Assembly: GCA_031291295.1 (NCBI GenBank)
Contig: JARLJI010000058.1
Coordinates: 1 to 64,000, forward strand
DNA length: 64,000 nucleotides
Source: Rhodoferax sp.
GTDB taxonomy: Bacteria; Pseudomonadota; Gammaproteobacteria; Burkholderiales; Burkholderiaceae_C
Direction of reading: 5' to 3'
The position numbers and the translations under genes were made by a program. This document shows positions 57,520 through 64,000 of the stretch, piece after piece; positions within the stretch are counted from its first letter, which is position 1, and each line of letters starts with the position of its first letter. Under the pieces are notes generated by a model. That model made no database searches and was not told where the DNA came from. It saw nothing but the letters and a program-made list of their open reading frames with translations.

Positions 57520-59712
57520 ATGTTTTCAAAACTGCGACTTCACAATCTTCCGGGGGTACTGTCCAACCTCGTCGCGGTAGGGCTCGTGATCGCGCTTGCT
57601 GTGGCGGCATTGGTATTGCGGCTGGTCGACCCGATTCCATTGCAAAACCTGCGTTTGGCGCAGTTCGACCAGTTGCAGCGTTGGTATCCGCGGGCCTATT
57701 CCCCTGTGGGCGTTCGCGTCGTGGACATCGACGAGGCCAGTCTGAAGGAATATGGACAATGGCCCTGGCCTCGCACGCGTTTGGCAGAGCTGGTCAACCG
57801 TCTGCACGCGGCCGGTGCCGCCGTGGTGGTGTTTGATGTCCTGCTGGCCGAGCCTGATAGAACTTCCCCCGCACGCATGGCGCAGCTCTGGAATGATCCA
57901 AAAGTCAGCGCGCTCCTTGAAACCCTGCCCGACAACGACCTGGTGCTTCAGAAAAGCTTCGAGGCGCAAAACGTCGTGCTGGGTTCCAGTTTGGCCCGCA
58001 GCGGCCAGCGTGCCGATCCCTTGAATGGTCCAGGCAAACCAGATTCTCCGTATCGGATCATTCACAGTGGTGGGGGGAACCCGGCGCAGTGGTTGAATGC
58101 GTTCGACTCGATCGTGCTGCCACTGCCCCATCTGTTGGCTGCGGCCAAGGGGGTGGGCGCACTCAATTTCGCATCCGATGCGGACGGTGTGGTGCGCCGG
58201 GTCCCCATGCTTTTCCGGTTGGGGAACGACCTGGCTCCCAGCCTGAGCGCCGAGGCGCTGCGCGTGGCCCAGGGCACTCGCAATTACGTGCTGCGCAGCA
58301 GCGACGCCGGCATCCAGGGAGTCCGCATCGGTGACCTGACAGTGCCGACCGACTCCAGGGGAGAAATCTGGCTGTATTACACCCGGCCCCAGCCTGAGCG
58401 GTATGTTTCCGCTGCACGGGTGCTCGACCGCCAGGTCGGCAAGGAAAAATTGGATGGGGCCATCGTCCTGGTGGGTAGTTCGGCCGCCGGACTGATGGAT
58501 CTGCGCTTTAGTCCCATGGGCGGGGTTGTGCCGGGCGTGGAAACCCAGGCACTGGTTTTGGAGCAAATATTGCGCGGACAATACCTGCAGCGACCTGCCT
58601 GGGTGGACGGACTGGAGGCACTGGTCATCGTTCTATGCGCTTTGACGGCCGGTCTTTTCGCGCTGGCTGCGCCCGCCTGGTCGGCACTCCTCGCGATGCT
58701 GGTTGTTTTGACCGCGATGGTTGCGGGGGGGTGTTATGCATTCGCCGCGCATCATCTCTTGCTGGATGCGATATATCCCGCCCTGGTCGCTGCCTTCGGA
58801 TTTGCGCTGGGTGGCAGCATTCACCATTGGCTCACCGAGAGGGAGCGGCGCTGGGTACGTGAGGCCTTTTCCCGGTATGTTTCTCCCAATCGGGTTGCGC
58901 AGCTGGTTGCACACCACGAGCGACTTCAACTGGGAGGGCGGCGCCAGATCTGCAGCTTTGTCTTTACCGATCTGGCCGACTTCACCAGCATGATGGAAGC
59001 CGGAGATCCGGCGCGGGCGGTTGCGCAGCTCAATGAATACCTCGACGGGATGGTCGCCATTGTTTTCAAACACGATGGCACGCTCGATCGCATCGTGGGC
59101 GATGCCGTGGCGGTTCTTTTTTCTGCACCTGTCCCGCAACAGGATCACCAGCAGCGCGCCATGGACTGCGCACTCGAGATGGACCGCTTTGCCATGGCGT
59201 ATGCCAAGCGCCTGAGGGCGTCTGGAGTCGCCTGGGGATACACCCGCATCGGGGTACACACCGGTGAAGTCATAGTCGGAAATTTCGGCGGCAAAACACT
59301 TTTTGACTACCGGGCCCTGGGTGATCCGATCAATACCGCGTCACGCCTGGAGAGTGTCAACAAACATCTGGGCACACGGATGTGCGTGTCCAGGGCCATT
59401 CTGGATCGGTGCAGCGGCGTTCCTGCACGCCTCATCGGGTTCCTGGTCCTCAAGGGCAAAGTCCAGCCACTGGAGGTGTATGAACCCCTGGCAGCCACCA
59501 ACACTGTAGTGACCGCTTCGAACGAGGATTACGCGGCCGGCATGCGTTTGCTGCGCCAGCTGGACTATCCAGACCCGGACCGTGCCAGCCTGGCACTGGT
59601 GCATTTCGAGTGGCTCATTCAAAAATACCCGTATGACCCGCTGGTGCGCCTGCACCTGGAGCGCCTGCGTTCAGGCGCCCAGGATGACCTCATCGTGATG
59701 CAAGAGAAATAA
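57520..59712 (+). CDS. CHASE2-domain membrane nucleotidyl cyclase
   Basis: 730 residues. An N-terminal helix (about 13-35) is followed by a periplasmic CHASE2 sensor (about 40-360) with VRVVDIDEASLKEYGQWPWPRT, AAVVVFDVLLAEPD and GAIVLVGSSAAGLMDLRFSP. Three helices (about 370-450) lead to the cyclase (about 475-660) with metal ligands in FTDLADFTSM and RIVGDAVAVLF, and N/R of DPINTASRLE. Its purine-selecting positions carry R524 and R598, neither the usual Lys nor Asp/Thr. The true nucleotide product is therefore uncertain. The FecR-like and OmpA-like genes converge on it and may belong to the same sensing module. Confidence 0.9.
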   Translation: MFSKLRLHNLPGVLSNLVAVGLVIALAVAALVLRLVDPIPLQNLRLAQFDQLQRWYPRAYSPVGVRVVDIDEASLKEYGQWPWPRTRLAELVNRLHAAGAAVVVFDVLLAEPDRTSPARMAQLWNDPKVSALLETLPDNDLVLQKSFEAQNVVLGSSLARSGQRADPLNGPGKPDSPYRIIHSGGGNPAQWLNAFDSIVLPLPHLLAAAKGVGALNFASDADGVVRRVPMLFRLGNDLAPSLSAEALRVAQGTRNYVLRSSDAGIQGVRIGDLTVPTDSRGEIWLYYTRPQPERYVSAARVLDRQVGKEKLDGAIVLVGSSAAGLMDLRFSPMGGVVPGVETQALVLEQILRGQYLQRPAWVDGLEALVIVLCALTAGLFALAAPAWSALLAMLVVLTAMVAGGCYAFAAHHLLLDAIYPALVAAFGFALGGSIHHWLTERERRWVREAFSRYVSPNRVAQLVAHHERLQLGGRRQICSFVFTDLADFTSMMEAGDPARAVAQLNEYLDGMVAIVFKHDGTLDRIVGDAVAVLFSAPVPQQDHQQRAMDCALEMDRFAMAYAKRLRASGVAWGYTRIGVHTGEVIVGNFGGKTLFDYRALGDPINTASRLESVNKHLGTRMCVSRAILDRCSGVPARLIGFLVLKGKVQPLEVYEPLAATNTVVTASNEDYAAGMRLLRQLDYPDPDRASLALVHFEWLIQKYPYDPLVRLHLERLRSGAQDDLIVMQEK

Positions 59713-59729
59713 AGTGCAGATCCGGCAGG

Positions 59730-60335
59730 TCACCGTATGGTGATTTCGACGCGGCGGTTGCGGGGTTCGGCAACCCCCATGGGGGTTGGGATCAACAGGT
59801 TTCGCAGACCTTGCGATTCAACGGAGAGCTCCATGTTTTCGAGCCCCAAATGCCTTAATTGCTCTGCGATGGCTTTGGCTCGTTTGAGTCCAAGTAGATA
59901 GTTGAAAGAGGCGCTCTCCAAGGTGTCGGTATGCCCGATCACGGAAATGTCGGCCGTCTTGCGGGCGCGTGCGCGGTCCAGGATGCGAGGCAGCTCCTTT
60001 TTTGACTCGGCTGTTAAATTGCTGGTGCCCAGGTCAAAGAACAGCATGTAATGCTCTGGCAGGAGCGGTCGGGCTGCAACAGCAGCGCCGAAATCCCGCG
60101 CGATTTGTGCCTGCGGGACGTCAAAGGCTGCTTTGCTGCCATCCAGCAAGACGCCTTGATTGGCTTGCGAAACGACTTGCTCTCCGCGTTGGCTCTGAAC
60201 GATCACGCTGCCAACAGTCCCATCGGGATTCGGCAACAAAACGATATAGGAACTTGGCGGACTGACACAGGCAGCCAGCCACACAGCCATAGCCAGAACG
60301 GCTGCAATCCTGCCAATGGTGCAGAACCCTTTCAC
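59730..60335 (-). CDS. OmpA-like peptidoglycan-binding lipoprotein
   Basis: 201 residues. A lipoprotein signal ends at C23 (LAMAVWLAACVSP). The C-terminal OmpA domain (about 95-200) has YMLFFDLGTSNLTAESKKEL, then VIGHTDTLESASFNYLLGLKRAKAIAEQL and EPRNRRVEITI, the peptidoglycan-contact residues. It overlaps the FecR-like gene by 4 bases, so the two are cotranscribed. It anchors to the cell wall; no channel domain is present. Confidence 0.9.
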   Translation of the reverse strand: MKGFCTIGRIAAVLAMAVWLAACVSPPSSYIVLLPNPDGTVGSVIVQSQRGEQVVSQANQGVLLDGSKAAFDVPQAQIARDFGAAVAARPLLPEHYMLFFDLGTSNLTAESKKELPRILDRARARKTADISVIGHTDTLESASFNYLLGLKRAKAIAEQLRHLGLENMELSVESQGLRNLLIPTPMGVAEPRNRRVEITIR

Positions 60336-60778
60336 CTGGCTGGTTCCACCTGCAAGAGAAACTGGGTTCCCCTGACGCCAATGATGCCCGAGGGCGTCTT
60401 GATGGCCACCGCCTCGGGCTTGAGTTTGGCAATGAGGCCGGAAACATAATTCAATGAACCCTTGACCATTTGCGTCACCAGCTTCAACTGCCCCTGTGCC
60501 GGTGCGTAAATGTATTCATCCACGTTCATTTCGGTATCGGGCCCAAATGACATGACCGTGTTGTCCCTGAAAGTCACACCCAGGGATGCTCCGGGTTCCG
60601 TCTTGATCTGGCTGCCAATCATCACGGCAGTCCCCAGCTCTGCTTTCACGCGCTGGCCCATGGTGGTGATCCAGGCGTCACCGGTCACGGTTTTCACATA
60701 GCCTACTGGCTCCTGTTGTGCCTGTGCCAGGCCCGCCGGCAGGGCGAGGGCAAAAGCAAAAATCAATTTAAAAAACAT
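60332..60778 (-). CDS. FecR-domain protein, exported
   Basis: 148 residues from the ATG at 60778. A signal peptide covers about 1-23 (LIFAFALALPAGLAQA). The FecR fold is seen in GYVKTVTGDAWITTMGQRVKAELGTAVM, then IKTEPGASLGVTFRDNTVMSFG and AIKTPSGIIGVRGTQFLLQV. These are the usual landmarks of stand-alone FecR proteins (not the sigma regulator, as no membrane anchor or sigma gene is present). Stand-alone FecR and OmpA-like proteins are often found with CHASE2 cyclases. Confidence 0.88.
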   Translation of the reverse strand: MFFKLIFAFALALPAGLAQAQQEPVGYVKTVTGDAWITTMGQRVKAELGTAVMIGSQIKTEPGASLGVTFRDNTVMSFGPDTEMNVDEYIYAPAQGQLKLVTQMVKGSLNYVSGLIAKLKPEAVAIKTPSGIIGVRGTQFLLQVEPAR

Positions 60779-61068
60779 GGGTACGGCTTCATACCTCTCC
60801 CTGCTGCGTCCTCGCAGGCGCTGAAATTCCATGAGAATTGGGTTCGCCAGCTTTGCCATGGCGCCGCGAGTTGATTCCAGCTGGCGACAAAAGTCGATAA
60901 AAGAGCGCACAAGCATTTTTTGCGCCAGAAAAAAATTGTGTTTGCTGACAAGCCATTGCAAGCGGGGCCATTTTTGTACGTAAAGAAAGTCGACAGACTT
61001 TCTGCTCAATGTTGCGGCGCAATAGTCGGTCGACACATTTCCCGGTATCCCGCCCTGATTGCAGCCTT

Positions 61069-61266
61069 ATGCCGACAAAGTCACAACGGCTCAGCAAGCC
61101 GTTCTGCATGCAGTGGCATCGCTTCGACAGCATCGCCCGGCAGGGCCACGCATACGCCTGTGAGGTGCTCGATGGCATGACTGCGGAACAATTGGGTGCC
61201 TTTCGCACTGCTGGGCACCGACCGGAGGCCGAGCTGGACCTGAAGGTCGTGCCGCAGTCGGGGTGA
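61069..61266 (+). CDS. Possible small protein of 65 residues
   Basis: It starts MPTKSQRLSKPFCMQWHRFD and continues ARQGHAYACEVLDGMTAEQL, ending VVPQSG. The composition looks protein-like, with a helix around EVLDGMTAEQLGAFR, but there is no clear ribosome site and no family that I recognise. It could be the tail of a larger decayed gene. The direct repeat begins within its stop codon. Confidence 0.3.
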   Translation: MPTKSQRLSKPFCMQWHRFDSIARQGHAYACEVLDGMTAEQLGAFRTAGHRPEAELDLKVVPQSG

Positions 61267-61296
61267 GTCTGTTTAAGGATGAAAACGGGCACTAGC
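61265..61296 (+). repeat. Direct repeat, right copy (32 bp, 26 identities)
   Basis: It begins GAGTCTGTTTAAGGAT and includes AAACGGGCACTAGC. It pairs with 57381-57412 and brackets the CHASE2/OmpA/FecR block. Confidence 0.55.
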
Positions 61297-61339
61297 CGGC
61301 TCCCGTTATGCGCCGTCAGCTATTTATTTAATAGCGCGC

Positions 61340-61978
61340 TCAAGGCGCCGGTGTCTTGGGTGCATAGTCGCAAAACTGCGCCACGCCGCAGCGCCAGCAT
61401 TGCGGCTTGCGCGCCACGCACACATAGCGGCCGAGCAAAATCAGCCAGTGGTGCGCATCCACCAGGTAGGCGGGCGGCACGCGCTTCATCAGTTGCATCT
61501 CCACCTCGTAGGGCGTCTTGCCCGGCGCCAAACCGGTGCGGTTGCCCACACGAAAGATGTGCGTGTCCACCGCCATCGTGGGCTCGCCAAACGCCACGTT
61601 CAGCACTACGTTGGCCGTCTTGCGGCCCACGCCGGGCAGGGCCTCCAGCGCCTCGCGCGTGCGCGGCACCACGCCGCCGTGCTGCGCCACGAGGATGCGG
61701 CAGGTCTCCATCAGGTGTTTGGCCTTGCTGCGGAACAGGCCGATGGTCTTGATGTAGCTCTCCAGGCCGTCCAAGCCGAGGTCGAGGATTTTCTGCGGCG
61801 TATTGGCCACCGCAAACAGGCGCCGCGTGGCCTTGTTCACCCCCACGTCGGTGGCCTGGGCCGACAGCAGCACGGCGGTCAGCAGCTCGAACACGCTCGT
61901 ATACTCCAATTCGGTATTGGGCTGGGGATTGGCTGCCTTCAACGCGGCAAAAAACGGCTCGATGTTTTCTTTCTTCAT
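61340..61978 (-). CDS. nth: Endonuclease III
   Basis: 212 residues. The HhH-GPD fold has the catalytic lysine K120 in LPGVGRKTANVVLN and aspartate D138 in AVDTHIFRVGNR, the same numbering as E. coli Nth. The C-terminal [4Fe-4S] loop has the spacing C-x6-C-x2-C-x5-C (CVARKPQCWRCGVAQFC). It removes oxidised pyrimidines from DNA and cuts the abasic site. It is divergent from the aminotransferase gene, with only 14 bases between the starts. Confidence 0.96.
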   Translation of the reverse strand: MKKENIEPFFAALKAANPQPNTELEYTSVFELLTAVLLSAQATDVGVNKATRRLFAVANTPQKILDLGLDGLESYIKTIGLFRSKAKHLMETCRILVAQHGGVVPRTREALEALPGVGRKTANVVLNVAFGEPTMAVDTHIFRVGNRTGLAPGKTPYEVEMQLMKRVPPAYLVDAHHWLILLGRYVCVARKPQCWRCGVAQFCDYAPKTPAP

Positions 61979-61992
61979 GGACGGATTTTCCC

Positions 61993-63189
61993 ATGCCCCT
62001 GCCTTTTGCCGACCGCCTCAACAACGTCGAAACTTCCGCCATCCGCGAACTCTTCAAGCTGCTGGGCAAGCCCGGCATCATTTCGTTTGCAGGCGGCTTT
62101 CCGGACAGCGCCATGTTCGACGTCGAAGGTCTGAAAGAAGCCGTCAACAAGGCCTTGACCGACGAACCCGGCGCCGCCCTGCAATACGGCGCCACCGAGG
62201 GCTACGACCCGCTGCGCCAGCAACTCGCCGCCTTCATGGCCAGCAAGGGCGTGAAAGACCTTGCGCCCGACGGCCTGATCGTCACCACCGGCAGCCAGCA
62301 GGCGCTGGACCTGCTCGGCAAGACCCTGATCGGTCCCGGCGACAAGGTGATCGTGGAGGCGCCCACCTTCCTCGCCACCATCCAGTGCTTTCGCCTGTAC
62401 GGCGCCGAGCTCATCAGCGCGCCGATCGACGCCCACGGCGTGCAGACCGACGCGCTGGAAAAACTCATCGCCGAGCACAAACCCAAGTTTGTCTACCTGA
62501 TTCCCACCTTCGGCAACCCCAGCGGCGCCCTGCTGAACCTGGAGCGCCGCAAAAAAGTGCTGGAGCTTGCCGTCAAATACCAGACGCTGATCGTGGAAGA
62601 CGACCCGTACGGCGACCTGTACTTTGGCGAGGCGCCGCCGCCCAGCATCCTGGCCTTGAGCGCCAGCGTGCCCGGCAGCCGCGACTGGCTGGCGCACTGC
62701 GGTTCCATGTCCAAGGTGCTGAGCCCCGGCCTGCGCGTGGGCTGGATGGTGGCGCCGCCCGAACTGCTGGCCAAGGCCACCATGTGCAAACAGTTCAGCG
62801 ACGCCCACACCAGCACCTTCGCCCAGGCCACCGCCGCGCAATACCTCAAGGCCGGCCGCATGCCCGCCACGCTGGCGCATGTGCGCAAGGTCTATGCCGA
62901 ACGCGCCCAGGCCATGGGCAACGCGCTGCGCAAGGACCTGGGCGACGCCATCGAATTCGTGCAGCCGCAGGGCGGCCTGTTCGTCTGGGCACGCCTCACA
63001 GGCGCGGGCGGCAAGGTGAAGGACGGCAATGAGCTGGCCAAGCGCGCGATCGAGAAAGGCGTGGCCTTTGTGCCGGGGGCGCCGTTTTATGCGAACAAGC
63101 CTGATTTGTCGACTTTGCGGCTCAGCTTTGCGACGGCGGATGTGGCGAAGATCGAGGAGGGGATTGGGAGGTTGGGGCAGGCGGTTTAA
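61993..63189 (+). CDS. PLP-dependent class I/II aminotransferase (2-aminoadipate/MocR-like)
   Basis: 398 residues. The motifs are SFAGGFPDSAMFDVEGL at the start, LQYGATEGYDPLRQQLA, VTTGSQQALDLLGKTL, YLIPTFGNPSG and the PLP lysine K241 in CGSMSKVLSPGLRVGW. This is the LysN/AroJ/alpha-aminoadipate-aminotransferase-like group with broad specificity. No regulatory DNA-binding domain is fused, so it is an enzyme rather than a MocR regulator. The substrate is not assignable. Confidence 0.92.
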   Translation: MPLPFADRLNNVETSAIRELFKLLGKPGIISFAGGFPDSAMFDVEGLKEAVNKALTDEPGAALQYGATEGYDPLRQQLAAFMASKGVKDLAPDGLIVTTGSQQALDLLGKTLIGPGDKVIVEAPTFLATIQCFRLYGAELISAPIDAHGVQTDALEKLIAEHKPKFVYLIPTFGNPSGALLNLERRKKVLELAVKYQTLIVEDDPYGDLYFGEAPPPSILALSASVPGSRDWLAHCGSMSKVLSPGLRVGWMVAPPELLAKATMCKQFSDAHTSTFAQATAAQYLKAGRMPATLAHVRKVYAERAQAMGNALRKDLGDAIEFVQPQGGLFVWARLTGAGGKVKDGNELAKRAIEKGVAFVPGAPFYANKPDLSTLRLSFATADVAKIEEGIGRLGQAV

Positions 63190-63231
63190 GTGATTCAGCG
63201 GAGTCCACTGACATCAACGTCCGCATCCGGC

Positions 63232-63576
63232 CTATTTGTAGCTGAGCGCCCGTTGGACGATTGATTCAGAGGGCAACGGTTGCCCAGTAAGCGAGGCGCA
63301 CGGTTGGCTAGCCGCACATTCCTTTACGACACTTGCTTGGATATGCGCATACCTGAGCAACGCGTTTCGTGTGTTCTGTTGCTCAGGGTACGTGAGTGCA
63401 TCTACAGCGGAGAGAATAAGAGGCAAACTTTCACCACGGATGCTGGCCGAGATGCCCGAAACGAGATCGCCGCAGAAGCTGTCTTCGGCTTTCTTGCCTT
63501 GATAGAAGCCAGTAGCGTAACTAACCAACAACAAACTGACGCTTACCAAAAGACCGACAACAGTAGTGATTTTCAT
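63232..63576 (-). CDS. Hypothetical membrane-anchored protein
   Basis: 114 residues from the ATG at 63576. One N-terminal helix or uncleaved signal (TTVVGLLVSVSLLLVSYATGF) is followed by a soluble part with three cysteines (SFCGDLV, KECAASQPCASL). The codon usage is less GC-rich than in its neighbours, which may point to recent acquisition. The start has no clear ribosome site. I do not recognise a family. Confidence 0.55.
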   Translation of the reverse strand: MKITTVVGLLVSVSLLLVSYATGFYQGKKAEDSFCGDLVSGISASIRGESLPLILSAVDALTYPEQQNTRNALLRYAHIQASVVKECAASQPCASLTGQPLPSESIVQRALSYK

Positions 63577-63679
63577 GGGCGCATTGTGCAATGTCGAAAA
63601 GTGTGCTCAGAAGTTGGGAAGTTGCATCGAATGCTATCGTAAACATAGCTTACTGTGCATATCCTATAAAGGCTAAACG

Positions 63680-63805
63680 TCAGTTTACCTCGTATACGAA
63701 ATTGAAGGCAAGCGCCAAATCCTCCCAGTAAGCCAACGCAACTCCGGCTCTACTTGCCGGCCTGCGCGACACCAGCACCGGTTTGTCCCGGTACGACTCT
63801 GGCAT
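63680..63805 (-). CDS. Possible small protein of 41 residues
   Basis: It reads MPESYRDKPVLVSRRPASRA and ends in a hydrophobic/aromatic tail (WEDLALAFNFVYEVN). There is no ribosome-binding site. Its frame is continuous with the region just after the toxin remnant's stop codon, so it may be part of a decayed downstream gene. Low confidence. Confidence 0.25.
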   Translation of the reverse strand: MPESYRDKPVLVSRRPASRAGVALAYWEDLALAFNFVYEVN

Positions 63806-63841
63806 CGTGGTTTTGAGGTTAGCAATCTTCGGCAGACCAGC

Positions 63842-64000
63842 TCACTCGCTAGTCAGAATCCGCAGCGCATCCTCGACCCGTTTCATGTGCGCGCGTGAGA
63901 CAACTCGGTGATCGGTTTGTCGCCCATCAACCGTTGGTTGGAGATGGTGCGAATCTGGTCCACCAGCAAATCGGTTTCCTCCCTCAATTTGCCCAGCTTG
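63842..64000 (-). pseudogene. MazF/PemK-type toxin, C-terminal end, frameshifted (partial)
   Basis: The minus strand entering the window reads KLREETDLLVDQIRTISNQR, LMGDKPITELSHA, characteristic of the MazF/PemK/ChpB C-terminus. Then the frame runs into a stop at 63883-63885. In the frame shifted by two bases the expected HMKRVEDALRILTSE continues to a stop at 63842-63844. The shift coincides with a GCGCGC run (63887-63895), consistent with a 2-base expansion. The toxin would lose its last helix. The rest of the gene lies outside the window. Confidence 0.7.

Larger units (their letters stand above)
60779..61339. other. 561-bp stretch without a confident gene
   Basis: It contains one small frame (61069-61266, listed separately) and the right copy of the direct repeat. 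It must also hold the promoter of the FecR/OmpA pair (minus strand); a clear box pair is not visible. The GC content is lower near 60900-61000 than in the flanking genes. Confidence 0.55.

Noticed and set aside
1..64000. CRISPR array, tRNA, rRNA, complete insertion sequence or prophage genes
   Set aside because: No regularly spaced repeats, cloverleaf-like sequences or transposase/phage motifs were seen on either strand.

Overview
The window comes from a GC-rich betaproteobacterium of the order Burkholderiales. A Comamonadaceae-like background is my best guess, based on the fnr/hemN/ccoNOQP layout, a 6S RNA next to zapA, Bug-type solute receptors, and short AT-rich palindromic repeats of a kind I associate with that family. 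That placement is inference; no rRNA gene is present. I see no complete insertion sequence, CRISPR array or tRNA.

Region by region. (1) 1-2840: end of a sensor kinase with its NarL-type regulator, then small stress-type genes (DUF2249, HSP20-like, an 80-residue membrane protein behind an FNR box) and a secreted alanine-rich helical protein. (2) 2841-14518: two tiny candidate ORFs, then a tightly packed operon that joins a periplasmic-type molybdenum hydroxylase (2Fe-2S, Mo and FAD/4Fe-4S subunits), a SagB/nitroreductase-like flavoenzyme and a complete tripartite ABC exporter. (3) 14534-17106, minus strand: RcnB-like protein, DrrAB-type ABC exporter and a small conserved protein. (4) 17366-28614: microaerobic respiration. 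uspA, ccoI, ccoS, ccoNOQP, ccoG, ccoH, fnr, hemN and a SafE-like protein lie here, with FNR boxes in front of uspA/ccoI, ccoN and fnr/hemN. (5) 28651-29435: 6S RNA, zapA and a coiled-coil partner. (6) 29500-36222 and 47780-51054: B12 uptake and salvage (cobalamin riboswitch, btuB, cobU, btuFCD, bluB, cobQ, cobT).

The B12 locus is broken. bluB stops matching its family after residue 80 (base 36222), and about 11.4 kb of unrelated genes follow before cobQ. This segment holds a desaturase-like FAD protein fused to a CrtC/AttH-like lipocalin domain, a 1791-residue Ser/Thr kinase-AAA-GAF-nucleotidyl cyclase, a Popeye-like three-helix membrane protein with a cyclic-nucleotide-binding domain, a second membrane cyclase with guanylyl-type selectivity residues, and a double AhpD-like protein. 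A cyclase pair beside a membrane cyclic-nucleotide receptor and an unusual lipid/isoprenoid-type enzyme is my best candidate for an undescribed system. The molybdenum hydroxylase-flavoenzyme-exporter operon is the second.

(7) 51145-57382: CoA-linked catabolism (hydrolase, FAS1-like dehydratase, acyl-CoA dehydrogenase, CoA transferase, PrpD-like protein), ending in a deletion that fuses the PrpD gene to a beheaded Bug receptor. (8) 57520-60778: a CHASE2 cyclase convergent with OmpA-like and FecR-like envelope proteins, flanked by a 32-bp imperfect direct repeat. (9) 61340-64000: nth, a PLP aminotransferase, small hypothetical genes and a frameshifted MazF/PemK-like toxin end at the window edge.
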